Source of the DNA: Rhodoplanes sp963724735
GTDB taxonomy: Bacteria; Pseudomonadota; Alphaproteobacteria; Rhizobiales; Xanthobacteraceae
Direction: 5' to 3'
DNA: 64,000 bases
Assembly (NCBI GenBank): GCA_963724735.1
Contig: CAVRVX010000041.1
Span: 12,877-76,876, forward strand
Each line of letters starts with the position of its first letter. The stretch's first letter is position 1. Under the pieces are notes generated by a model. That model was not told where the DNA came from and did not search any database. It was given only the letters and a program-made list of their open reading frames with translations. Positions 42,662 to 53,900 of this stretch are shown piece after piece. Made by a program: the position numbers and the translations under genes.

Positions 42662-44575
42662 TCACAAACGGCTCTCTAGCTGGGCTGCCTTTTGAGCGTC
42701 CCACCACCAGATGGTCGGGAATAACGTGATGCCATATTCGGGCATGTTCTCCGGCCTGCCGAAACGGTCCCACCGCGCGGTGCGCAGCTTCCCGTAGCCC
42801 CATTGCGGCACGACATAGTTGTGATGCAGCAGGACGCGGTCAAGCGCATGCGTCGCCGCCACCAGCTCGGCCCGGCTCTTGGCGAAGATCACCCGGTCGA
42901 TCAGCTTGTCGATCGCCGCGTTCTTGATGCCGATCAGGTTGCGCGAGCCCGGCTGGTCCGCAGCCTGCGATCCCCAATAGCCGCGCTGATTGTTGCCGGG
43001 CGAGAGCGACTGCGGCCACATAGCGGTGATGATGTCGAAATCCCACTGGCGCAGCCGGTTCTCGAACTGCGCATCGTCGACGGTGCGAACGGTGACCTCG
43101 ATGCCCAGCCGTTCGAGCGAGGGCTTGTAGAACAAGACGAAGCGTTCGGTGTTCGGATCGGCGGCGAGGAATTCGACTGCATAGGGCTCGCCCGTCTTCG
43201 CCTCGACCAGCCTCTGATCGCGCACCTCGTAGCCCGCCTCGCGCAGGAGGCGCACCGCCTCGCGCAGATTGGCGCGCACCGCCTCCGGATTGCCGCCGAC
43301 CGGATTGGTGTACGGCGTGGTGAACACCTCGGGCGGCACCTCGCCGCGCAGCGGCTCCAGAATCTCCAGCTCCAGCCCGGTCGGGAGACCCGAGGAGGCG
43401 AGCTCGGTGCCCTCGAAATAGCTCGCGATCCGCTTGTACTGGCCGAAGAAGATCTGCTTGTTCATCTCCTCGAAGTCGAAGGCGAAATTGAAGGCGCGCC
43501 GCACCCGCGCGTCCTTGAGCTTGTCGCGCCGCGTGTTGAACGCGAAGGCTTGCATGATCCCCATGTTGCGGACCGGGAATTCCTCGAGCACGACGCGGTT
43601 CTCGCGCACCGCCGGGAAGTCGTAGGCGGTCGCCCAGTTTTTCGCGCCTGGTTCGATGCGCCAGTCCATGTGGTCGGCCTTGAAGGCCTCGAGCGAACCC
43701 GTCGGATCGCGAAAGAACTCGTAGCGGATCTCGTCGAAATTATTCCGGCCGACATTCACCGGCAGGTCCTTGCCCCAGTAATCCGCCGCCCGCTCGAGCG
43801 CGATCGACCGGCCGGGCACGAAGTCCTTGATGCGGTAGGCGCCGCAGCCGAGCAGCGGTTCGAGCGTGGTGGCGGCGACGTCGCGTTTGTTGCCGGCCTT
43901 GTCGACGCCCTCCCACCAATGCTGCGGCAGGACATTGAGCTGGCCGACGATCTGCGGCAGTTCGCGATTGCCGGGCTGATCGAACCAGAACGTCACGTCG
44001 CGCTCGCCGCTCTGAACCGCCTTCACGACATGCCGGTAATAGGCCGCGAGCTGGGGATGGTGCTTGCGAAACGCCTCGAAGGAGAAAATCACGTCGCGCG
44101 GCGTCACCGGTTGCCCGTCGTGCCAGCGCGCCTGCGGGCGCAGCCTGTAGGTGACGAAACTGTGATCCTCGGGATAGCTCGCCCCCTCGGCGAGCAGGCC
44201 ATATTCCGCCGACACTTCGTCGAACGCGCGCGCCATCAGGGAGTCGTAGACAAGCTCGACGCCAGCGGCGAGCGAACCCTTCACGCCGGCGACCACGATG
44301 TTGAAATTGTCGAATGTCCCGAGCGCGCTCAGGCGCGCCAAGCCGCCCTTCGGCGCAGTCGGATTGACATAGTCGAAATACTTGAAGCCGGCCGGATATT
44401 TGAGGTCGCCGAAGAGCGATAGGCCGTGCCGGAAGACCGGCTCTCCGCCACCTTCTTCATGGGCTACCGCACTCGTCGGCCAGGACCCAGTCACGGCCGC
44501 AAGCGCCGGAGTCGTGACGGTCAAAACCGTGCTACGGAGGAGATCGCGTCGGGTGAAGAGCAAATGAGCCTCCAT
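42662..44575 (-). CDS. peptide-type solute-binding protein (YejA/SBP_bac_5), Tat signal
   Basis: From the ATG at 44575 the protein has 637 residues. The start carries a twin-arginine signal (LFTRRDLLRSTVLTVTTPAL), then the SBP family 5 fold: HGLSLFGDLKYPAGFKYFDY, VYDSLMARAFDEVSAEYGLL, VTYRLRPQARWHDGQPVTP and the C-terminal WGYGKLRTARWDRFG. Length and motifs match YejA-type oligopeptide-binding proteins. No permease or ATPase for it is in the window. It is divergent from the NRPS gene with 341 bases between, so a role in handling or re-importing the peptide is possible but speculative. Confidence 0.82.
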   Translation of the reverse strand: MEAHLLFTRRDLLRSTVLTVTTPALAAVTGSWPTSAVAHEEGGGEPVFRHGLSLFGDLKYPAGFKYFDYVNPTAPKGGLARLSALGTFDNFNIVVAGVKGSLAAGVELVYDSLMARAFDEVSAEYGLLAEGASYPEDHSFVTYRLRPQARWHDGQPVTPRDVIFSFEAFRKHHPQLAAYYRHVVKAVQSGERDVTFWFDQPGNRELPQIVGQLNVLPQHWWEGVDKAGNKRDVAATTLEPLLGCGAYRIKDFVPGRSIALERAADYWGKDLPVNVGRNNFDEIRYEFFRDPTGSLEAFKADHMDWRIEPGAKNWATAYDFPAVRENRVVLEEFPVRNMGIMQAFAFNTRRDKLKDARVRRAFNFAFDFEEMNKQIFFGQYKRIASYFEGTELASSGLPTGLELEILEPLRGEVPPEVFTTPYTNPVGGNPEAVRANLREAVRLLREAGYEVRDQRLVEAKTGEPYAVEFLAADPNTERFVLFYKPSLERLGIEVTVRTVDDAQFENRLRQWDFDIITAMWPQSLSPGNNQRGYWGSQAADQPGSRNLIGIKNAAIDKLIDRVIFAKSRAELVAATHALDRVLLHHNYVVPQWGYGKLRTARWDRFGRPENMPEYGITLFPTIWWWDAQKAAQLESRL

Positions 44576-44916
44576 AGAGTTGACGGTGCGCCTCAGCCCA
44601 GCCGTGAACCACGTGCCGTGCACCGCACACGGAAGTGAAGATTTCACTGTGGACAGGCCTTACGTCGAATGTTTGAAATGGCTGTGAAAGTAACATCGTA
44701 CAGTTAGATCCCGAATGACACGAATGATGATTCGTCGGCCGCATTGACACGCCGTCACGCCGGCCTGGTCTCTTTGCCGCTTTGGTTGCGCCATCCGATC
44801 GCGCGCGAAGCCGGAACAGGAATTCTCTCGGAATTATGGCTGCGCTTGATAGATATCCAGGTGGCGCTCGCATTCGCGGTGTTACGAACAAAAATCCTAA
44901 CAACTCTCCGTCCGAA
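44576..44916. other. divergent intergenic region before the NRPS
   Basis: These bases separate the solute-binding protein and the NRPS and must carry the NRPS promoter. Around 44670-44735 the DNA is AT-richer (tgaaatggctgtgaaagtaa, tgaatgatgattcg) than its surroundings. I see no Fur-box-like palindrome, so there is no sequence support for iron control. Confidence 0.4.
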
Positions 44917-47900
44917 ATGAACCCCGACCGCATGTCGCAACCCGGCGTCGCGTTCCCGCTGTCATCCGCTCAGCTGGGGATTTGGTTCGCTCAACAGCTC
45001 GACCCGTGGTTAAACCCTCACATCGCCGTGTATCTCGACATAGCGGGATGCATCGACCCCGCGTTGTTCGAACAAGCGCTTCGACGCGTCGTCGACGAGA
45101 CGGACTCGCTTCGTGTGCGGATAACCGCTGACGACGACGGGCCGCGGCAGACCATCGTCGCGACGCCGGCATGGCCGATGCCGATCATCGATGTCAGCGC
45201 CGAATTGGACCCGCGCGCCTCGGCCGAAGCGTGGATGAGAGCGGATCTTTCGAAGCGAACCGAAGCGACCGACTTTCCGCTGTTCGGGTTTGCCTTGTTC
45301 AAGGCGGCGACTGACCGGTACTTCTGGTACGCGCGCTATCACCATATCGTTGTGGACGGTTTCGGGATGCGGTTGATCGCCAACCGTCTGGCCGAAATCT
45401 ACACCCAACTCCACACCGGCAAAGCGCTGCACGACGATCCCTTCAAGCCCCTCGCTGTTCTGGTGGAAGAGGACGCCGCCTATCGGGCTTCCGAGCAGTT
45501 CACGAAAGATCGGGATTTTTGGCTCGGCTCGCTGGCCGATCGGCCCGGCCCGGTCGGTTTCGCCGGTCATTCCTCAGTTCGTTCCGATGGGGTGATTCGG
45601 GTTACGGGCCATTTGGACGCGGCAAGCACCGCACAACTTCGCGCGATGTCGCGCCGGACGATGGCGCAGATGGTAACGGCGTCGGTGGCGATCTTGTTGC
45701 ACCGCCTGACCGGCGCGCCGGATCTGGTGATCGGCCTCGTGGCCGCGCCGCGCACGGAAGTCACGCGACACATTCCGGGCATGGCGACCAACATATTGCC
45801 ACTGCGCTTGGGGGTTCATGGGCGCGCGTCGATCGCGGAAGTGCTCGAACAGACCGCGTTGCAAATGCGCCGCGCGCTCGGTCACCAGCGCTATCACATT
45901 TCCGATTTGCGACGTGATCTGGGAGCGGCCGACGACGGCCGATCTCTGTTTAGCGTCGGCGTGAATGTCATGCGGTTCGATTACGGTTTTGATTTCGCCG
46001 GATGCAAAGCGGTTGCCAGCAACCTCGCGATCGGGCCCGTCGAAGACCTCCTCATCTCCATTTACGATCGTTCCGACGGTGAACCGATCCGGGTCGACTT
46101 CGACGCCAATCCGGCGCGTTACGACACCGCGGAAATCGCCGACTGCCAGAAGAGATTTCTGAAGCTTTTGGGAGTGGCGACGTGCTCGCCTCCGGACCGG
46201 ACGATTGGGGCGCTTGACATCCTGGGGGCGGAGGAGCGGCGGAAGCTTCTCATTGAATTCAACGACACCGCGCGCGCTGTGCGGTCGGCGAGCCTGCCGG
46301 AGCTGGTGGGGGAGCAGGCTGGTCGGCGTCCTGGGGCGGTTGCGGTGGTGGGGGCGGCGGAGACGCTGAGCTACGCGGAGCTGGAGGATCGGGCGAACCG
46401 GCTGGCGCATCATCTGCGCGGGCTCGGGGTTGGGCCGGAGGCGGTGGTTGGGCTGTGCGTGGAGCGCTCGCCTTCGCTGGTGGTGGGGGCGCTGGGGATC
46501 CTGAAGGCGGGCGGGGCGTATCTTCCGCTGGATCCGAGCCATCCGGCGGAGCGTCTGGGGTACATGCTGGCGGATGCGCGGGCCGCGGCGGTGGTGACGG
46601 AGGCGGGGCTGGAGGGGCGGCTGGGCGCGGCCGGCGGCGTGGTCCGGGTGCGGCTCGACGCGGATGCGGCGGCGCTTGCGGGGCATCCCGCCACCGCCCC
46701 GCCGCTTTCCCTCGACCCGGCCAACCCCGCCTATGTCATCTACACCTCCGGCTCCACCGGCGCCCCCAAAGGCGTCGTCGTCAGCCATGCCGGAATACCC
46801 AGTCTGGTGGCGGCGCAAGTCGATCGCTTTGCCATTACGGCGGAGGCGCGCGTCCTCCAGTTTGCTTCGCCGGGCTTTGATGCGGCCGTTTCGGAGATTG
46901 CGACGACCTTGGCGTCTGGCGCCGCCTTGGTGCTGGCGTCGGGGGACCGCAGCATCGCGGAACTGGAACGGCTGATCAGCGAGCGGCGGGTGACGCATGC
47001 GACGTTGCCGCCGGCGCTGGTGGCGGAGCTGTCGGAGGCTGTTCCGCTGCAGACCGTGATCGTCGCGGGCGAAGCCTGTCCGGGGGAGGTGGTTGGCCGC
47101 TGGTCGCAGGGCCGGCGAATGATCAACGCTTACGGACCGACCGAGACGACGGTGTGCGCGACGATGAGCGAGCCGTTGAGCGAGGCGTCGGCGCCGCCGA
47201 TAGGTCGTCCGATTGCGAACACGCGGGCGTATGTGTTGGACGGGAGCTTGGGTCCTGTACCGGCTGGGGTTGTGGGGGAGCTTTACCTGGCGGGGGCGGG
47301 ATTGGCGCGGGGGTATGTTGGGCGTGCGGATTGGACGGGGGAGCGGTTTGTTGCGGACCCGTTTGGCGTGGCGGGGAGCCGGATGTACCGGACGGGGGAT
47401 TTGGCGCGGTGGCGCGGGGACGGGGTGTTGGAGTTTGCGGGTCGGGCGGATGGGCAGGTGAAGCTGCGCGGGCATCGGATTGAGCCTGGGGAGATTGAGG
47501 CGGCGCTGGTTGGGCATGCGGGGGTTCGGCAGGCGGCGGTTGTTGCGGTTGGGGCGGGCTCGCGGGCGCGGCTGGTCGGGTATGTGGCGGCGGCGGCTGG
47601 GGCGTGTGTGGATGCGGGGGGGTTGCGGGCGCATTTGGCGGGGCGGCTTCCGGACTACATGGTTCCGTCGGCGTTTGTGTTTTTGGACCGTCTTCCGCTG
47701 ACGGGGAACGGGAAGCTGGACCGTCGGGCGCTTCCTGCGCCGGAGCCTGTTGAGGGGGCGTCTGGGCGGGGCGCGCGGACGCCGGTGGAGGAGGCGCTGT
47801 GCGGGCTGTATGCCGAGGTGTTGGGGCTTCCGCGGGTCGGGATCGACGACAACTTTTTTGCGCTGGGGGGCGACAGCATCCTGTCGATCCAGCTGGTGAG

Positions 47901-50900
47901 CCGGGCGCGCAAGGCGGGGCTTTTGCTGACGCCGCGGGCGGTGTTTGAGCATCAGACGGTAGCGGGGCTTGCGCCGGTTGTGCGGCCGGTCGGGGAGCGG
48001 GCGGCGTCTGTTTCGGATGCGGCTTCGGATGAGGCGACGGGGGTGGTTGCGCCGACGCCGGTGATGCGGTGGCTTGCGGAGCTTGGGGGGGCGATTGCGG
48101 GCTTTCACCAGGCGGTGGTTCTGCGGGTTCCAGCGGGCCTGCGCGAGGATGATGTGGCGGGGGCGTTGCAGAGCCTTGTCGATCATCATGACGCATTGCG
48201 GCTGCGGCTGTTGGTTGGGGGAGACGGGGCGTGGCGTGTGGAGGGGCTTGCGCGCGGGTCGGTGTTGGCGCGGGGCTGCTTGCGGCGGGTTGAGGCAGGC
48301 GGGCTGGCTGCGGGGGAGCTTGGCGAACGGATCGCCGTGGAGGGTCGGGCGGCGGCGGGCCGGCTATCACCGGAGTCGGGGGGGCTGGTTCAGGCGGTGT
48401 GGTTTGACGCCGGCGGGACGGCGGCGGGCCGGCTGCTGCTGAGCATTCATCATCTGGCGGTTGACGGGGTGTCGTGGCGCCTTCTGGTTGCGGATTTGCG
48501 GGCGGCGTGGGAGGCGGTTGTTCGGGGGGAGGTTCCGTCGCTGTCGCCGGTGGGGACGTCGTTTCGCGGGTGGGCGCGGCGGCTTGCGGAGCGGGCGCGG
48601 GCGGCGGAGGTTGTGGGCGAGCTTTCGCTGTGGCGTGGGATGCTGAGCCGTCCGTCGCTGCGGCTGGTGGAGGGGGCGCTTGATCCTGAGCGGGACCTTG
48701 CCGGGGGTGCTGGGCATGTGCGGGTGGTTTTGCCGTCGCGAGTGACGGAGGGGTTGCTGACGCGGGTTGCGTCGGCGTTTCATTGCGGGGTGCAAGAGGT
48801 CCTTTTGACCGGTTTGGCGGTGGCGCTTGCGGAGTGGTGCGGGCGGCGGGGCGTGGGGTCGAGCGAGGAAGCGGGCCGTGCGGTGTTGCTTGATGTGGAG
48901 GGTCACGGCCGCGAGGAGGTTTTTGCCGATGTGGACGTGTCGCGGACGGTGGGCTGGTTCACCAGCGTTTATCCGGTGCGGCTTGATGCCGGGGCGGTTG
49001 ACGCTGGGTCGGGGCTGGCCGGGGGCGGGGGTCTTGGCGGTGCGCTCAAGCGGATCAAGGAGCAGCTTCGGGCGCTGCCGGATCACGGGCTTGGCTATGG
49101 GCTTCTGCGCTATTTGAACGAGGAGACGGCGGGGGAGCTGGCGGGCTATGGGACGCCGCAGCTTGGGTTCAACTATCTGGGACGGCTGGGCGGTTCTGGG
49201 GGGACGGCGTGGTCGGCGGCGGCGGAGACGGGTGTTCTGGGGTCTGGGTATGATCCTGGGATGCCGCTTGCTCATTGCCTCGAGGTGAATGCGGTCACGC
49301 GGGAGGGGGTTGGCGGATTGGAGCTTGAGGCGCACTGGACGTGGGCGCCGCGGCTTGTGACGGAGGAGGCGGTCAGGGCGCTGGCGGGGAGCTGGTTCCG
49401 CTGGCTGGAGGGGCTGGTTTTATGTGCGGGGGCGCCTGGGGCGGGGGGCCGGAGCCCGAGCGATTGTCCTCTGGCGGGTCTGACGCAGGAGGAGATTGAG
49501 GGACTGGAACGGCGCTATCCGCAGCTTGAGGACATTCTGCCGCTGTCGCCGTTGCAGGAAGGGCTGCTGTTTCATGCGCTGTATGATGCGGCGGCGCCGG
49601 ACGTCTACACGGTTCAGCTGGAGCTTGGGCTGGAGGGGGCGCTGGATGTCGGGCGACTGCGGGGCGCGGGTGCGGCGCTGTTGGCCCGGCATGCGAGCTT
49701 GCGCGCTGGGTTTGTGCAGGGGGATCTGAGCCGGCCGGTTCAGGTGATTGTGGCGCCGCTGGCGCCGCCGTGGCGGGTCGTCGACCTGTCGCGTCTGGGG
49801 GCGGGGGAGCAGGCGGGGCGGCTGGCGGAGATCTTGGCGGAGGATCGCGGGGCGCGGTTTGATCTTGGTGCGCCGCCGCTGCTGCGTTTCAGCCTGGTGC
49901 GGCTTTCGCCCGAGCGCCACCGGCTTGTGCTGACCAACCATCATCTCCTGCTGGACGGATGGTCGACGCCGGTTCTGGTGGAGGAACTGTTTGGCCTGTA
50001 TGGGCGGGACGGGGAGGCGGGGGCGCTGCCGCGGGTGACGCCGTACCGGGATTATCTGGCGTTTGTTGCGAGGCAGGATCGGGCGGCGGCGCTGGCGGCG
50101 TGGCGTGCGGCGTTGAGCGGGCTTGCGGAGGGGACGCGGGTGGCGCCGCCGGAAGCGGCGGGGGGTTGGGCGGCTTCGCCGGCGCAGATCAAGCTTGCGC
50201 TGAGCGCGGCGCTGACCGGGGCGTTGACGGGGTTTGCGCGCGGGCAGGGTTTGACGCTGAACACGCTGATCCAGGGGGCGTGGGCGATCCTTCTGGGTCG
50301 TCTGACCGGGCGGGACGATGTGGTGTTTGGGGTCACGGTTGCGGGGCGGCCGCCGGAGCTTGGCGGGATTGAGCGGATGGTGGGTCTGTTCATCAACACG
50401 CTGCCGCTGCGTGTTGGGCTCAAGCCGTGGCGGTCGGTGCGGGACCTGTTGCGGGAGGTTCAGGAGCGCCAGTCGCGCCTGATGGCGCACGCCTATGTGG
50501 GGCTTGCGGAGGTGCAGCAGCTGGCCGGGGTGGGAGAGCTGTTCGACACGCTGACGGTGTTTGAGAACTACCCGGTTGATCGGGGGGATGTGTCGGCGGG
50601 CGGCCTGCGGGTCGTTCCGGTGAGCGGGCACGATGCGACGCACTACCCGTTGAGCCTGGCGGCGATGCCGGGGGAGCGTCTGGGGCTGCGGCTGTGCTAT
50701 CGGCCGGACCTGTTTGACCGTGCGAGCGTTGCGGCGCTAGCGGGGCGGCTGGTTCGGCTTTTGGAGGGGGCGGTCGCCGATCCTGGGCGTGCGATTGGGG
50801 CGCTTGACATCCTGGGGGCGGAGGAGCGGCGGAAGCTTCTCATTGAATTCAACGACACCGCGCGCGCTGTGCGGTCGGCGAGCCTGCCGGAGCTGGTGGG

Positions 50901-53900
50901 GGAGCAGGCTGGTCGGCGTCCTGGGGCGGTTGCGGTGGTGGGGGCGGCGGAGACGCTGAGCTACGCGGAGCTGGAGGATCGGGCGAACCGGCTGGCGCAT
51001 CATCTGCGCGGGCTCGGGGTTGGGCCGGAGGCGGTGGTTGGGCTGTGCGTGGAGCGCTCGCCTTCGCTGGTGGTGGGGGCGCTGGGGATCCTGAAGGCGG
51101 GCGGGGCGTATCTTCCGCTGGATCCGAGCCATCCGGCGGAGCGTCTGGGGTACATGCTGGCGGATGCGCGGGCCGCGGCGGTGGTGACGGAGGCGGGGCT
51201 GGAGGGGCGGCTGGGCGCGGCCGGCGGCGTGGTCCGGGTGCGGCTCGACGCGGATGCGGCGGCGCTTGCGGGGCATCCCGCCACCGCCCCGCCGCTGTCC
51301 CTCGACCCGGCCAACCCCGCCTATGTCATCTACACCTCCGGCTCCACCGGCGCCCCCAAAGGCGTCGTCGTCAGCCATGCCAGCCTCGCCAACCACATGG
51401 CTTGGATGTCGACCGAGCACCCCTTGGTCGAAAGTGACGTCGTGCTGGCCCGAACTTCGCTCAGTTTTGATGCGGCGGTTTGGGAGATCTGGTTGCCGCT
51501 CCTCATGGGCGCAGCTCTATGCATCGCTCCTTCCGATGCAACGCGCGATCTCGGCGAATTGAGCAGATTCATTAATAAACACGAAGTCACGATTGCGCAG
51601 TTTGTGCCGACGCTGCTTGCAGAGTTCTCGAAATCTATCGCGGAAAGTCGGGACGCGTGCGGCACGTTGAAACGTATTTATTGCGGTGGTGAAGCGCTTT
51701 CTTCGGCCGTCGCGCGCGATGTCGTCGAGGCGCTGAACGTTCCGCTTATCAATCTGTATGGGCCGACCGAATCCACGATTCAAACGGTCGTGTGGGAGGC
51801 GCAGCGCGCCGACCTCGCGGATAGCTTCATCCCGATAGGTCGTCCGATTGCGAACACGCGGGCGTATGTGTTGGACGGGAGCCTGGGTCCTGTACCGGCT
51901 GGGGTTGTGGGGGAGCTTTACCTGGCGGGGGCGGGATTGGCGCGGGGGTATGTTGGGCGTGCGGATTGGACGGGGGAGCGGTTTGTTGCGGACCCGTTTG
52001 GCGTGGCGGGGAGCCGGATGTACCGGACGGGGGATTTGGCGCGGTGGCGCGGGGACGGGGTGTTGGAGTTTGCGGGTCGGGCGGATGGGCAGGTGAAGCT
52101 GCGCGGGCATCGGATTGAGCCTGGGGAGATTGAGGCGGCGCTGGTTGGGCATGCGGGGGTTCGGCAGGCGGCGGTTGTTGCGGTTGGGGCGGGCTCGCGG
52201 GCGCGGCTGGTCGGGTATGTGGCGGCGGCGGCTGGGGCGTGTGTGGATGCGGGGGGGTTGCGGGCGCATTTGGCGGGGCGGCTTCCGGACTACATGGTTC
52301 CGTCGGCGTTTGTGTTTTTGGACCGTCTTCCGCTGACGGGGAACGGGAAGCTGGACCGTCGGGCGCTTCCTGCGCCGGAGCCTGTTGAGGGGGCGTCTGG
52401 GCGGGGCGCGCGGACGCCGGTGGAGGAGGCGCTGTGCGGGCTGTATGCCGAGGTGTTGGGGCTTCCGCGGGTCGGGATCGACGACAACTTCTTTGCGCTG
52501 GGGGGCCATTCGCTTTTGGCGATCCGGCTGATCAGCCGCATCCGGTCGCGGCTGGATGTGGAGGTTGGGATCCGGGTTTTGTTTGAGGCGCCGACGGTGG
52601 AGAGCCTGGCGCGGCGGCTGTCGGAGGCGGGTCGGGGGCGCGCTGCCTTGCGACCGATGGAGCGGCCTTCGGAGATCCCGCTGTCGTTTGCGCAGCGTCG
52701 GCTGTGGTTTTTGGATCGGTTGGAGGGGTCGGGCGCGACCTATGTGATCCCGCTGGCGGTGCGTTTGCAGGGCGGGCTCGACCTTGCGGCGCTGGCGGCG
52801 GCGCTGGGGGATGTGGTTGAGCGGCATGAGAGCCTGCGGACGGTGTTTCCGGACCGGCTGGGGGTTCCGCGGCAGGAGATTCTTTCGGCGTCGGCGGCGC
52901 GTCCGCGGCTTGCGCGACGGGAGGTGACGGAGGCGGAGCTTTCAGCGGCGCTGGCGTTGGCGGCGGGGGAGGGGTTTGACCTGTCGTGCGAGCCGCCGTT
53001 GCGGGCGCATGTGTTTGCGGTGGGCGAGCGGGAGCATGTTCTGCTTTTGCTGCTGCATCACATTGCCGGGGACGGGTGGTCGATGACGCCGCTGCTGCGC
53101 GATCTTTCGCGCGCCTATGCGGCGCGGTGCGCGGGGCGAGCGCCGTTTTGGCCGGAACTGCCGGTTCAGTATGCGGACTACACGCTGTGGCAGCGTGAGG
53201 TGCTGGGGGAGGAGGGGGAGGCGGGCAGCGCGCTGGCCGGCCAGCTTGCGTACTGGAGGTCGGCGCTGGCTGGCCTTCCCGAGCAGATCGAGTTGCCGTT
53301 TGACCGCGCGCGTCCTGCGGTGGCGAGCTATCGCGGGGCGAGCGTAGGGCTGGAGCTTTCGGCGGGGCTGCATGGACGGCTTGTTTCGTTGGCGCGGGAG
53401 GGTCGGGCGAGCCTGTTCATGGTGTTGCAGGCTGGACTTGCGGCGCTTTTGACGCGGCTTGGGGCGGGGAGCGACATTGCGATTGGCAGCCCGATTGCGG
53501 GGCGGACGGACAGCGCGCTGGACGATCTGATCGGCTTTTTTGTCAACACGCTGGTTCTGCGCACGGACACGTCCGGGGACCCGAGCTTCCGCGCGCTGCT
53601 TGGGCGGGTTCGGTCTGCCACGCTTGGGGCCTATGCGCATCAGGAGCTTCCGTTTGAGCGGCTGGTGGAGGCGCTCAATCCGGCGCGGTCGCTGGGCCGG
53701 CATCCGCTGTTTCAGGTGATGCTGGCGTTTCAGCACCATGCGGAGGGGAGCCTTGAACTGCCCGGCCTTTCGGTCGGGGCGGAGCCTGTTGCGGGGACGA
53801 GCGCGAAGTTCGACCTGTCGGTGAGCCTGGTCGAGCGGCATGGGGCGGACGGTTCGCCGGCGGGGTTGGGCGGGGTGATCGAGTATGCGACCGACCTGTT

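Noticed and set aside
44576..44916. Fur box or siderophore regulation for the NRPS (because C1 is EntF-like)
   Set aside because: No Fur-like palindrome, no aryl-acid genes and no TonB receptor in the window; siderophore function is not supported.
45574..48189. Long antisense open frame of 871 codons opposite the NRPS (similar ones recur at 51517-52827, 54773-55999 and 59623-60633)
   Set aside because: The Arg/Pro/His-rich composition is what the complement of G-rich codons gives; it repeats with each NRPS copy and shows no domain.
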